A stretch of 64,000 nucleotides of DNA from Burkholderia ambifaria (lineage in GTDB: Bacteria; Pseudomonadota; Gammaproteobacteria; Burkholderiales; Burkholderiaceae): contig NZ_LKPJ01000001.1 in the NCBI RefSeq assembly GCF_001443045.1, positions 130,997-194,996 on the forward strand, in the 5' to 3' direction. Shown here piece by piece: positions 37,401 to 44,767 of the stretch. The notes beneath the pieces were generated by a model. That model was not told where the DNA came from. It made no database searches and worked only from the letters and a program-made list of their open reading frames with translations. Position 1 is the first letter of the stretch, and each line of letters opens with the position of its first letter. The translations under genes were made by a program, and so were the position numbers.

Positions 37401-37635
37401 GTCGCTCGCATTCGGGCTCGGCGTGGTGCCGCTCGTCATCGCCTCCGGCGCCAGCTCCGAGACGCAGCACGCGATCGGCACCGGCGTGCTGGGCGGCATG
37501 ATCACCGCCACCGTGCTGGCCATTTTCTTCGTTCCGGTTTTCTTCGTGTTCGTGATGAGCATCCAGGAACGCATCTCGGCATGGCTGGCGTCCCGCAAGA
37601 AGCCCGCCGCCGTGACCCACGAACAACAAGGTTAA
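34492..37635 (+). CDS. HAE1-family RND multidrug efflux pump (AcrB type)
   Basis: A 1047-residue inner-membrane pump of standard length. N-terminal MSQFFIRRPVFAWVIA is the usual start. The proton-relay pair is in GIIVDDAIVVVENVER in TM4, and the matching Lys-containing helix is in GLSAKNAILIVEFAK in TM10. Two large periplasmic domains alternate with twelve membrane helices. It begins 20 bases after the adaptor stop with GGGGAG upstream. Works with the adaptor and the NodT-type channel to expel hydrophobic or amphiphilic drugs. I cannot name the orthologue with certainty. Confidence 0.95.
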   Translation: MSQFFIRRPVFAWVIALFIILLGLIAIPELPVARYPSVAPPTVTITATYPGATPQTMSDSVLSLIERELSGVRNLLYFESSADTSGQAQITATFKPGTDSAMAQVEVQNKLKSVEPRLPPVVRQNGVIVESAATGFLLFVGLKSDSGRYDQNALADYMARNVVEDLRRVEGVGKVQLFGSEQAMRIWVDPQKLITYGLSMNDLTTAVSQQNVQIAPGSLGAAPTLPGQRVTVPLTAQGQLTTPEQFAKIVLRANANGSKVVLGDVARVELGPQTFTFVNSENGKPATFAGVQLAPGANAVKTAEAVREQLDMIAKTMPAGMTYSIPFDTAPFVKISIEKVIHTLLEAMVLVFLVMYLFLQNVRYTLIPAIVAPVAMLGTFTVMLMTGFSINVLTMFGMVLAIGIIVDDAIVVVENVERLMVEEGLSPKDATIKAMKEITGAIIGITLVLTAVFLPMAMSSGSVGVIYQQFTLSMAVSIMFSALLALTLTPALCATMLKPVEHGHHEKRGFFGWFNRRFDRLTQWYETRVGRLVGRTGRVMLLFVAISAALVFGFRMLPSSFLPEEDQGYFMTGFLLPADSTVERTGDVVKTLEKHLASRPAIQSSISIIGYGFSGLGSNAALNYSVLKDWNKRGGASTMDEAMRAQAAMSGVTEGTVMSLLPPAIDGLGTSSGFTMRLQDRANQGYAALKAAETRLLELAAQSKVVTGVYPDSLPAGTSVKLDIDRDKAEALGVSFTTISDTLSAAMGSTYVNDFPNAGRMQQVIIQADAPARMQIENVMKLYVRNATGGMVPLSEVVRPVWSEAPLQMVRFQGYPSARISGGSAPGYSSGAAMAEMERLAAQLPPGFTVAWTGQSLQERESASQAPMLMALSMIVVFLVLAALYESWAIPLSVMLVVPLGLIGALGAVMLRGLPNDVFFKVGMITVIGLSAKNAILIVEFAKQLREEGMGLIEAAVRSSKLRLRPILMTSLAFGLGVVPLVIASGASSETQHAIGTGVLGGMITATVLAIFFVPVFFVFVMSIQERISAWLASRKKPAAVTHEQQG

Positions 37636-37639
37636 GGCC

Positions 37640-39082
37640 ATGCGATCACTTATTCTTACCGTCGCGGTTTCCGCCGCCGTCGCGCTGTCGGCGTGCTCGA
37701 TGGCGCCGAAGCTGGTCAGGCCCGAGATGCCGGTGCCGGCCGCCTATACGACCGCTGCCGCGGCCGACCAGCACGCGAACGCGGCCGATCTCGGCTGGCG
37801 CACGATGTTCGGCGACCGCCGCCTGCAGCGCCTGATCGAACTCGCGCTCGACAACAACCGCGACCTGCGTCTGGCCGCGCTGAATGTGCAGGCTGCCGAA
37901 GCGCAGTACGGCATCCAGCGCTCCGCGCGCCTGCCGTCGATCGACGCAGGCGCAAGCTTCACGCGCCAGCGCACGGCCGCCGACGCGCAATCGAACCCGC
38001 CGCTGCTCGAAAACACGCAGAACCAGTACGGCGTGAACGTCGGTGTCAGCGCGTTCGAGATCGACCTGTTCGGCCGCGTGAAGTCGCTGTCCGATGCGGC
38101 GTTCGCGCGCTACCTCGCGACCGATCACGGCCGCCGCGCGGTGCAGATCGCGCTCGTCGGCTCCGTGGCCAACGCGTACTTCGCCGAGCGCCTCGCACAG
38201 GAACAGCGCGCGCTGTCCGAACGCACGCTGAACGACTGGCGACAGTCGCTCGATCTCGCGCGCCGGCTCAAGCTCGCGGACCAGGCCAGCGGCGTGGACA
38301 TCGCGCAGGCCGAAGGCCAGGTCGCGAGCGCCAGCGCCGATCTCGAGGCGCGTTCGCGCGCCGTCGAGCAGGCAAATAACGCGCTGCGGCTGCTGGTCGG
38401 CACCGACCTGCCGAAGAACCTGCCCGACCCGCTGTCGCTGGAACGCCAGCCGGTGATGACGCAACTGCCGGCCGGACTACCATCGGAATTGCTGTACCGC
38501 CGGCCGGACATCCAGCAGGCCGAGCAGAATCTCGTCGCGGCCAACGCCGATATCGGCGCGGCGCGCGCGGCATTCTTCCCGCGCCTGTCGCTGACCTCGT
38601 CGATCGGCTTCCTCAGCCCGGGGCTGGGCAGCCTGTTCGACGGCGGCCAGCGCGTGTGGAGCTTCGCGCCTCAGGTCACCGTCCCGATCTTCCAGGGCGG
38701 CCGGCTGCGCTCGGAGCTGAATCTTGCGGAAGTGCGCAAGTCCAGCGCGGTCGTCGAGTATGAACGCTCGATCCAGACCGCGTTCCGCGAAGTGGCCGAC
38801 GGCCTCGCCGGGCGCGAGACCTTCAGCCGCCAGATCGACGCGCAAATCCGGGTCGTCAAAAGTGCCGAGCGCCGCACCGATCTCGTGAACCTGCGCTATC
38901 GCGCCGGCATCGAGGATCGGCTGGAACTGCTCGACTCGCAGCGACAGCTGTATGCCGCGCGCCAGGCCCTGCTGGATCTGCGCAACGCCGAACTGGGCAA
39001 CGCGGTCGCGCTCTACAAGGCCCTCGGTGGCGGCTTGATCGACACCGACGTGCCTGCCGCCAGCAGCGTGGCCGACAACTGA
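37640..39082 (+). CDS. NodT-family outer-membrane efflux lipoprotein (OprM type)
   Basis: A 480-residue TolC-like channel. Lipobox ALSAC puts the acylated Cys at 19. Two repeats of long alpha-hairpins are seen, with the typical YRRPDIQQAEQNLVAANADIG block and FPRLSLTSSIGFLSPG. It starts 4 bases after the pump stop, so the three genes form one operon. A hairpin after the gene (39133-39159) may end it. Confidence 0.94.
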   Translation: MRSLILTVAVSAAVALSACSMAPKLVRPEMPVPAAYTTAAAADQHANAADLGWRTMFGDRRLQRLIELALDNNRDLRLAALNVQAAEAQYGIQRSARLPSIDAGASFTRQRTAADAQSNPPLLENTQNQYGVNVGVSAFEIDLFGRVKSLSDAAFARYLATDHGRRAVQIALVGSVANAYFAERLAQEQRALSERTLNDWRQSLDLARRLKLADQASGVDIAQAEGQVASASADLEARSRAVEQANNALRLLVGTDLPKNLPDPLSLERQPVMTQLPAGLPSELLYRRPDIQQAEQNLVAANADIGAARAAFFPRLSLTSSIGFLSPGLGSLFDGGQRVWSFAPQVTVPIFQGGRLRSELNLAEVRKSSAVVEYERSIQTAFREVADGLAGRETFSRQIDAQIRVVKSAERRTDLVNLRYRAGIEDRLELLDSQRQLYAARQALLDLRNAELGNAVALYKALGGGLIDTDVPAASSVADN

Positions 39083-39132
39083 GCCACGCATCGTCGCCGA
39101 TCCGTCCGCGACGACCGGCAGCACGGCGAAGG

Positions 39133-39159
39133 CCGCCGGTGCCCGTACGGTGCCGGCGG
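39133..39159. terminator. hairpin after the RND operon
   Basis: CCGCCGG at 39133-39139 and CCGGCGG at 39153-39159 can pair as a 7-bp stem around a partly self-complementary 13-base loop, 50 bases after the outer-membrane factor stop. No T-run. Confidence 0.45.
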
Positions 39160-39195
39160 TCCGCCGACGGATCACGCTCACGTCCGGCAAACCCG

Positions 39196-39510
39196 ATGCA
39201 TCCCTTGATACGCATTGCCGGACGATCCGGAGATCGCCGAAATACTCGACGCCTACCTCGCGCACGACGGTTTTCGCACTTGCCGCGTCGGGCACGGCCA
39301 GGCCGTACTCGACGTGGAGCCCGTGCTTGGGCCCGACCTGATCCTGCTCGACGTCAGGATGCCGCAGAAAGGTGGTTGGGAAGTCCTCGTCGAACTGCGC
39401 CGCCGGAGCGACACGCCGATCGCCATCATCACGGCGCTCGATCGCGAAATCGATCGTCTGCGGGGGCTGCGTTGCGGTGCGGACGACTCCATCACGACAA
39501 GCCGGTTCTC
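39196..39510 (+). pseudogene. frameshifted and truncated response-regulator relic
   Basis: ATG 39196 opens a receiver domain (MHPLIRIA), the frame is lost at about 39220, and the receiver continues in another frame (DDPEIAEILDAYLAHDGFRT, then LILLDVRMPQKGGWEVL with the phospho-Asp). It ends around GADD where KPF and the DNA-binding domain should follow; unrelated sequence follows and runs into the 3' end of the opposite cyclase gene. BaeR/OmpR-like regulators often sit next to RND operons, so this may be the former regulator of the efflux operon. Not functional as seen, unless the frameshift is a sequencing error, which would not restore the lost C-terminus. Confidence 0.75.
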
Positions 39511-40673
39511 CCGACCAGGAACCACGTGCGGAACTCGCCCATGCCTTTCGCCGCGATCAAGCCACGCTCCTCGAAAACGAACGATTCATCCAGCATTGCA
39601 CGCGTCGCATCCGTTACCTGCACGCGCCCGGCGACGCCCTGCGATTCCATCCTGCTCGCGAGATTGACGGCCGCACCCCACAGGTCGTAGATGAACTTGC
39701 GCTTGCCGATCACGCCGGCCACGACCTCGCCGCTGTTGATGCCGATTCGCAATTTCAGGTTGCAGCGTCTGACCTCGTTGAAACGGGCCAGCGCATCGAT
39801 CATGTCGAGCGCCATGTGCGCGGCCCGCATCGCGTGGTCCGCGGCAGGAACGGGCAGGCCTGCGGCCGCCATGTACGCGTCGCCAATCGTCTTGATCTTC
39901 TCGAGACCGCGGTGGTCGGCGATCATGTCGAAGCCGGTAAAGATCTCATTGAGCATTTCGACGAGCTGCTCGGGACGCATGCCGGCCGAGAAGCCGGTGA
40001 AATCCACGATATCCGCGAACAGCACCGACACGTCGGCGAAGCGGTCCGCGATCACTTCCGGAAAACTCCCCGCGATGTCGTCGAGATGCGCCTTCAGCCG
40101 CTCGGCGATCGGAAAGGGCAGCATATTGAGCAGCAGCCGCTCGGACACCTTCTGCTCCGCCACGACCTTCGCATACAGGCTCTGCAGTTCGCCGCTCTGG
40201 CGGCGAATCAGCGCATGGCTCGCCTCCACTTCCCGCACCTTCTGCTCGAGCGCGTCACCGCGCTTGCGCAATTCCCGGTGCAGCAACCGCACCTCCAGCA
40301 TGTTGTGAACCCGCATCAGCACTTCCGCCAGATCGAATGGTTTGCTGATGAAGTCTTTCGCGCCGACCTGCAGCGCGCGCAGCTTGTGAGCCGGCTGGGC
40401 AGTGATCACGATGACCGGGAGATAGCTGTCCGCCTCGAGCGACTTCAGGCTTTCCATGACCTGGAAACCGTCAGTGCCCGGCATCTGCAGATCCAGCAGG
40501 ATCAGATCGTAACGATGCCTGCGATGAAGTTCATGGACTGCGGATGCATCCACCGTCGATTCGACGCGTGCATATCCTGCCCGACGCAGGATCTGCTCGA
40601 GAAGCAGGATATTGGCCTCCAGATCGTCGACGACCAGAATCCGGGCGTCGAGAATCGTTGACGAATCGATCAT
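39492..40673 (-). CDS. response regulator-class III adenylate cyclase fusion
   Basis: A 393-residue protein. Receiver domain 10-125 with phospho-Asp D61 and K111 of SKPF; a coiled-coil linker about 130-185; class III cyclase domain about 212-380. Metal-binding D221 (LFADIVDF) and D265 (TIGDAY) are present, K261 and D330 (YDLWG) are the pair that selects ATP over GTP, and N337/R341 are the transition-state residues. So an active adenylate cyclase controlled by phosphorylation is expected. The hybrid kinase gene 27 bases upstream in the same direction is the likely phosphodonor. The C-terminus overlaps the response-regulator relic on the other strand. Confidence 0.92.
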   Translation of the reverse strand: MIDSSTILDARILVVDDLEANILLLEQILRRAGYARVESTVDASAVHELHRRHRYDLILLDLQMPGTDGFQVMESLKSLEADSYLPVIVITAQPAHKLRALQVGAKDFISKPFDLAEVLMRVHNMLEVRLLHRELRKRGDALEQKVREVEASHALIRRQSGELQSLYAKVVAEQKVSERLLLNMLPFPIAERLKAHLDDIAGSFPEVIADRFADVSVLFADIVDFTGFSAGMRPEQLVEMLNEIFTGFDMIADHRGLEKIKTIGDAYMAAAGLPVPAADHAMRAAHMALDMIDALARFNEVRRCNLKLRIGINSGEVVAGVIGKRKFIYDLWGAAVNLASRMESQGVAGRVQVTDATRAMLDESFVFEERGLIAAKGMGEFRTWFLVGRTGLS

Positions 40674-40700
40674 GGTTCGGGCCCTGACGACCTGTCCACA

Positions 40701-42293
40701 CTATTTCCGCGCTGTTGCGAGCGCAATGGCTTCAGCAAGCGCATGCATGAAGGGGGCGATCTTGATCGGCTTGATCAGATAGCGGAAGAAACCCGCCGCC
40801 AGGCCTTGCTCGACGTCGTGCGGCATCGCATTCGAACTGAGCGCGACGACGGGAATGTCCGCCGTCTCGGGATACTTGCGCAACAGCTCGAGCGCTTCGA
40901 TCCCGCTGATGTCGGGAAGGTTGATGTCCATCACGATCACCCGCGGCTGCGCACGGCGCGCCAGTTCCACGCCGAGCTGGCCCGTCGCGGCACCGATCAT
41001 GCGCAGGTCCGCGCGCCGCCCGATCAGTTGCTCGACAAGCTTCAGGTTGGCCGAATTGTCCTCGATATACAGCACGGTATGCACGGGCGCCCCGGCTACA
41101 TCGCTGCCAGTCGCGCCCGCGGCCGGCGTGTCGGACTGTGCGGCAAGTGTCGTCGCCATGTCCGGCGCAAGTGCCGAATCCAGTTCGATCCAGAAGACAC
41201 TGCCCTTTCCCGGCGTACTGTCGACACCAATGCCGCCACCCATCAACTCCATCAGCCGCTTTGCGACCACCAGGCCAATGCCCGTGCCCTCTTCGGCGCC
41301 GGCTTCCTGCCCCAGGCGGTTGAACGGCTGGAAGAGCCCACCCACCTGCTCCGGAGACAAACCCGGACCCGTGTCACTGACGCTCACGCGAACCCGACCC
41401 GGCACGGGCGCACTGCAGGTGATGTCGACCGCGCCCGACGGACGGTTGTACTTGACCGCGTTCGACAACAGATTGATCAGGACTTGCTTGACGCGCGTGC
41501 GGTCGGCGCGGACATGGCATAGCGTCTCGACCTGCGGAAAGGTCACGCGAATACCCCGTTGCCGCGCCTGCGTCACAATCATCGAATCGCACTCTCGCAG
41601 GACGTCGCCCAGCGATACGGATTCGGGCGAGATTGCCACTTGCCCGGCGTCAATCTTCGCAAGATCGAGCACGTCGTTGATCAGTTCGAGCAGATGCCAT
41701 CCTGCCCGCAGAATCTGGTCGATGCTCGCCTGTTGCGACGAGGTCGGCGGTGGAGAATCGGTCGCCATCAGTTGAGCGAACCCGAGGATCGCATTGAGCG
41801 GGCTGCGCAATTCGTGGCTCATGCTGGACAGGAAGTCCGATTTCGCGCGGTTAGCGCGCTCGGCCGCGGCCAGGGCTTGCTTGCGGTCCTCGATGTCGGT
41901 GACAGTGCCCACCCACTTCACGATATTGCCGTTCGCATCTTTCAACGGCGATGCACGTTCCAGGTGCCATCGATAGGTGCAATCGGACATTCGCCATATG
42001 CGCACTTCGTTTTCGTATTCAGTACCGCTCGCAATCGCGTTCTCCCAGTGCGCGATTGAGGATTCCACGTCATCCGGATGGATCGTCGACATCCAGTTCC
42101 ACCCCTCCACTTGAGCAAACCCCAGCTCCGTATACATCTCGATCCGCCGGTTAACATAGTCGACTGAGCCATCTGGCCCGGCCGTCCATACGATATGGGG
42201 TATCGCATCTGCAAACGACCTGAAACGCCGCTCGATGTCGTCAACTTCGATTTCCGTACAAGAGCGATTCGCCGATACGGGCTGTTGTTTCAT
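40701..42293 (-). CDS. hybrid histidine kinase with PAS sensor
   Basis: A 530-residue, apparently soluble kinase. PAS/PAC sensor about 20-137; HisKA with phospho-His H160 (SSMSHELRSPLN); HATPase_c with the N-box (INLLSNAVKYN) and G boxes (DTGPGL, GTGIGL); C-terminal receiver about 410-525 with Asp in VIVMDINLPD and Lys in IKPIK. No membrane helix, so it senses a cytoplasmic cue. ATG 42293 is preferred; the open frame extends 15 codons further. It is in one unit with the receiver-cyclase, giving a phosphorelay that could set cAMP levels (inference). Confidence 0.92.
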   Translation of the reverse strand: MKQQPVSANRSCTEIEVDDIERRFRSFADAIPHIVWTAGPDGSVDYVNRRIEMYTELGFAQVEGWNWMSTIHPDDVESSIAHWENAIASGTEYENEVRIWRMSDCTYRWHLERASPLKDANGNIVKWVGTVTDIEDRKQALAAAERANRAKSDFLSSMSHELRSPLNAILGFAQLMATDSPPPTSSQQASIDQILRAGWHLLELINDVLDLAKIDAGQVAISPESVSLGDVLRECDSMIVTQARQRGIRVTFPQVETLCHVRADRTRVKQVLINLLSNAVKYNRPSGAVDITCSAPVPGRVRVSVSDTGPGLSPEQVGGLFQPFNRLGQEAGAEEGTGIGLVVAKRLMELMGGGIGVDSTPGKGSVFWIELDSALAPDMATTLAAQSDTPAAGATGSDVAGAPVHTVLYIEDNSANLKLVEQLIGRRADLRMIGAATGQLGVELARRAQPRVIVMDINLPDISGIEALELLRKYPETADIPVVALSSNAMPHDVEQGLAAGFFRYLIKPIKIAPFMHALAEAIALATARK

Positions 42294-42565
42294 GATGCAA
42301 CCCCAAATCAGACGCCGCAGCGACCGTGACGAAGCCACTGGAACCCGTGCGGACGGGTCTGGGCGTTTCCAAGGTCGGAAGCGGTCGTCTTACGACAATC
42401 GACAGCGAGTCCACCCGGGCACGATGTCGCATCGCGGCCCTCATCATCTCGCAAGCATCAACAATGCGCCGAATACGAGGCAGTGTGCAAGAGCGCGCGG
42501 CACCAGCCGCTGCTTCACTTCGTGTCGACGTCGGTGGAGTTAACCCTGTCGCTCCGGATACAGCG

Positions 42566-42778
42566 TCACACCAAGGTTGCTGAATCCATCGAGCGCCGGA
42601 GCCCGGCAAGCGAGCGGTATTTCAGCGCGCTACGGGGATGCTTCTCGTTGAAATGCTCGGACGCGATGGTCAAGTTGCGTGCCGCAATCGCGGCATCCGG
42701 CTTCGGCATGAAGGCGCCGTAGTCGCGCTTCATCGTCCTCACGCAGCTTTCGGCATCCCGTTACTTTGCGTGCTGTAC
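42566..42778 (-). pseudogene. IS3-family transposase C-terminal relic
   Basis: The minus strand reads [16 protein letters not shown], then [15 protein letters not shown] and [14 protein letters not shown], the end of the integrase core (DDE) domain of IS3-group transposases. The upstream QSNGM block is one base out of frame, so at least one frameshift is present, and the N-terminal part is missing. It marks an old insertion in the region 42294-42886, which otherwise holds no gene. Confidence 0.75.
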
Positions 42779-42886
42779 ACAGGCATGGCGATTGGCTTCA
42801 AGCCGACGGCCGCTGCGGACCGGCGCGGTGTGGACGGCATGACGCCGCAGTGCTTCGCGCTCAGGTGCGGCAAGATCCCATCCTGC

Positions 42887-43087
42887 CTACCATTCGGCAA
42901 TGGTCACGTCGTATTCCTCGTCGTAGAAGGCGACGAGAAACTCCTCAGGCATCAGCCACGAGTCGACGCTCACCGTTTGCGTACCAATGTCAACATCGAC
43001 TTTCGCGTCGGCATCGACGGTCTTCATCGCATGCTCGATCGTCGAACGATCGTCTGCGTGGATTTCAGTTTTCATCGAGAACTTCAC
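42887..43087 (-). CDS. small HMA-fold-like protein without CXXC
   Basis: A 66-residue protein whose layout (MKTEIHADD, then helix, AKVDVDIGTQTVSV, helix, EEYDVTIAEW) follows the ferredoxin-like fold of heavy-metal-associated domains such as CopZ. It has no cysteine at all, so it cannot bind copper in the usual way. GTG 43087 has GAGAGG 6 bases upstream; an ATG four codons inside is an alternative start. It stands alone behind a possible promoter at 43209-43237. Function unknown; a protein-interaction module is one option. Confidence 0.6.
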   Translation of the reverse strand: MKFSMKTEIHADDRSTIEHAMKTVDADAKVDVDIGTQTVSVDSWLMPEEFLVAFYDEEYDVTIAEW

Positions 43088-43208
43088 TTTTCACCTCTCC
43101 AGTCAACAACGTTCCAACAATGCAGTTCCTCTCGGCTCGTAGGCGCCATGCGACGATGTGCCTACCGTCCGGCTGCACACCCACCGCCGAATGAATCTGT
43201 CGGAAAAA

Positions 43209-43237
43209 CTATAGGATCAAACCTCGGTGTCACCAAC
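43209..43237 (-). promoter_or_regulatory. possible sigma-70 promoter for the HMA-like gene
   Basis: On the minus strand TTGGTG and TATAGT are separated by 17 bases, about 120 bases before the small gene. The -10 is good, the -35 is weak. In the rest of 43088-43437 an 83-codon minus-strand frame (43162-43413) has no family match. Confidence 0.4.
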
Positions 43238-43437
43238 CTGGCTAGGCTCAATTCACTTTTTACAGCGCGTAACCAAGGCGCACCTTCGAATACAACGATG
43301 CCAACTTTCATGTCGTGATCTTCATGGGTGTAACCCTGCTTCCGTTCGTACAGCCAGCCCACGCCGGATCGATACAAACCGACTCGACACCATGTTCGGA
43401 ACCGCCCCGCCATGGATCGGTTTGCTTCATTCCCTGC

Positions 43438-44733
43438 TCAACCCGCATGGCTCGCGCGATCACGCGACGCACCACGCGTCGCTGCCTGCTTTGCACCGAT
43501 CGCGAGCGAATCCATTTCGTTCTGCTCGATGATCTTCGTGATCTCGGCATCGGCTTGTGCACCATACTGCTCGAACACGCCGGTGCGATAAGTCGTTTTC
43601 ACGGCGGCACCAAGCTGCGTGCCGGAATCGTCGTGCGTATCGGCATCGACCACCATCGACAGCCCGATTCGCAGCGGATGCGCTGCGAGCTCGCGTGAAT
43701 CCAGCTGGATGCGTACCGGAAGACGCTGGACGACCTTGATCCAGTTGCCCGTCGCGTTTTGCGCCGGCAACGTGGCAAACGCGCCGCCGGTGCCGGCAGA
43801 GAACCCCTCGATCCTGCCGTGATACTTGATGCTCGAACCGTACACATCGGCCGTCAGCGTGACCGGCTGGCCGATCCGCATCCGCGTGAGCTGCACTTCC
43901 TTGAAGTTCGCATCGACCCATACGCCGTCGAGCGGCACGATCGCCATCAGCGGCGTGCCGGGCGACACACGTTGGCCGACCTGGACCGACCGTTTCGCTA
44001 CATAGCCCGTCACCGGTGCCGGCAACGTATTGCGCGCGTAAGCGAGATAGGCATCCCTGACTTTCGACGCCGCCGCCTGCACGTCAGGATGCTGTCCGAC
44101 GGTCGTGCGGTCGGTCAGCGCGTGATTCGCGCCGGCTTGCTGGCGCGCCGCATCGCGTGCGGCCTGGGCAGCCTTGACGGCATCGCGAGCGTGGGCGATA
44201 TCTTCAGCGGAAACGGCGCCCGTGCCCGCAACGGCCTCGCGCCGCCGCAGATCATCGTTGGCGCGAGCGAGATCCGACTCGCGTTGCGCCACATTAGCCG
44301 CATAGAAATCGTTGTTCACATACAGGCTGCTCACGCGGCGCACGGTCTGGCCAAGGGCCGCCTCGGCATTCACCAGCGCGATCTTCGCATCGGCCGGATC
44401 GAGCGTGACGACCGGGTCGCCTGCCTTCACGATCTGCGTGTCGTCCGCATTGACGGCGACCACCGTTCCGGTGACTTGCGGCGTCAGTTGCACCAGGTTG
44501 CCGCTCACGTACGCATCGTCGGTCGCCTGGTAATAGCGGCCGACGGTGAAATAGTAGGCCGCATACGCAGCCCCCGTTACCGTGACGACCGCCGCCAGGA
44601 GGGCAAGCAGGCGCTTGCGCTTGCCCGGAGGCGTCGCGCCGGCGTCCTGGCCGGCCGGATCGGCTTGCGCGCCGCGGTTGCTTGCGCCGCCGCGGTCAAC
44701 CGTTTCGTGGTCGGGCGTGAGGGTATCGCTCAT
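43438..44733 (-). CDS. emrA: EmrA-type membrane-fusion protein (HlyD family)
   Basis: A 431-residue adaptor for an MFS pump. A basic N-terminal tail (PGKRKR) leads into a single membrane helix (about 41-62), then the biotinyl-lipoyl-like halves (YYQATDDAYVSGN is the family hallmark) with a coiled coil between, and a beta-barrel domain. ATG 44733 is chosen from AAGGAG 7 bases upstream; the open frame extends upstream without need. Last gene of the leftward efflux cluster; its inner-membrane partner is the EmrB-type gene at 46874. Confidence 0.92.
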   Translation of the reverse strand: MSDTLTPDHETVDRGGASNRGAQADPAGQDAGATPPGKRKRLLALLAAVVTVTGAAYAAYYFTVGRYYQATDDAYVSGNLVQLTPQVTGTVVAVNADDTQIVKAGDPVVTLDPADAKIALVNAEAALGQTVRRVSSLYVNNDFYAANVAQRESDLARANDDLRRREAVAGTGAVSAEDIAHARDAVKAAQAARDAARQQAGANHALTDRTTVGQHPDVQAAASKVRDAYLAYARNTLPAPVTGYVAKRSVQVGQRVSPGTPLMAIVPLDGVWVDANFKEVQLTRMRIGQPVTLTADVYGSSIKYHGRIEGFSAGTGGAFATLPAQNATGNWIKVVQRLPVRIQLDSRELAAHPLRIGLSMVVDADTHDDSGTQLGAAVKTTYRTGVFEQYGAQADAEITKIIEQNEMDSLAIGAKQAATRGASRDRASHAG

Positions 44734-44767
44734 GTCAAATCTCCTTGCCGGTAAGTGAACGTGCCGT

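Noticed and set aside
34882-37641. A 919-codon open frame antisense to the RND pump gene
   Set aside because: It mirrors the GC-rich codon pattern of the pump gene, has a His/Arg-rich composition with no domain, and no ribosome site. Same reasoning for the long antisense frames at 46763-48511, 51382-53268, 58641-60161 and 62313-63248.
43162-43413. An 83-codon minus-strand frame beside emrA
   Set aside because: No recognisable domain; it overlaps the probable promoter of the HMA-like gene.
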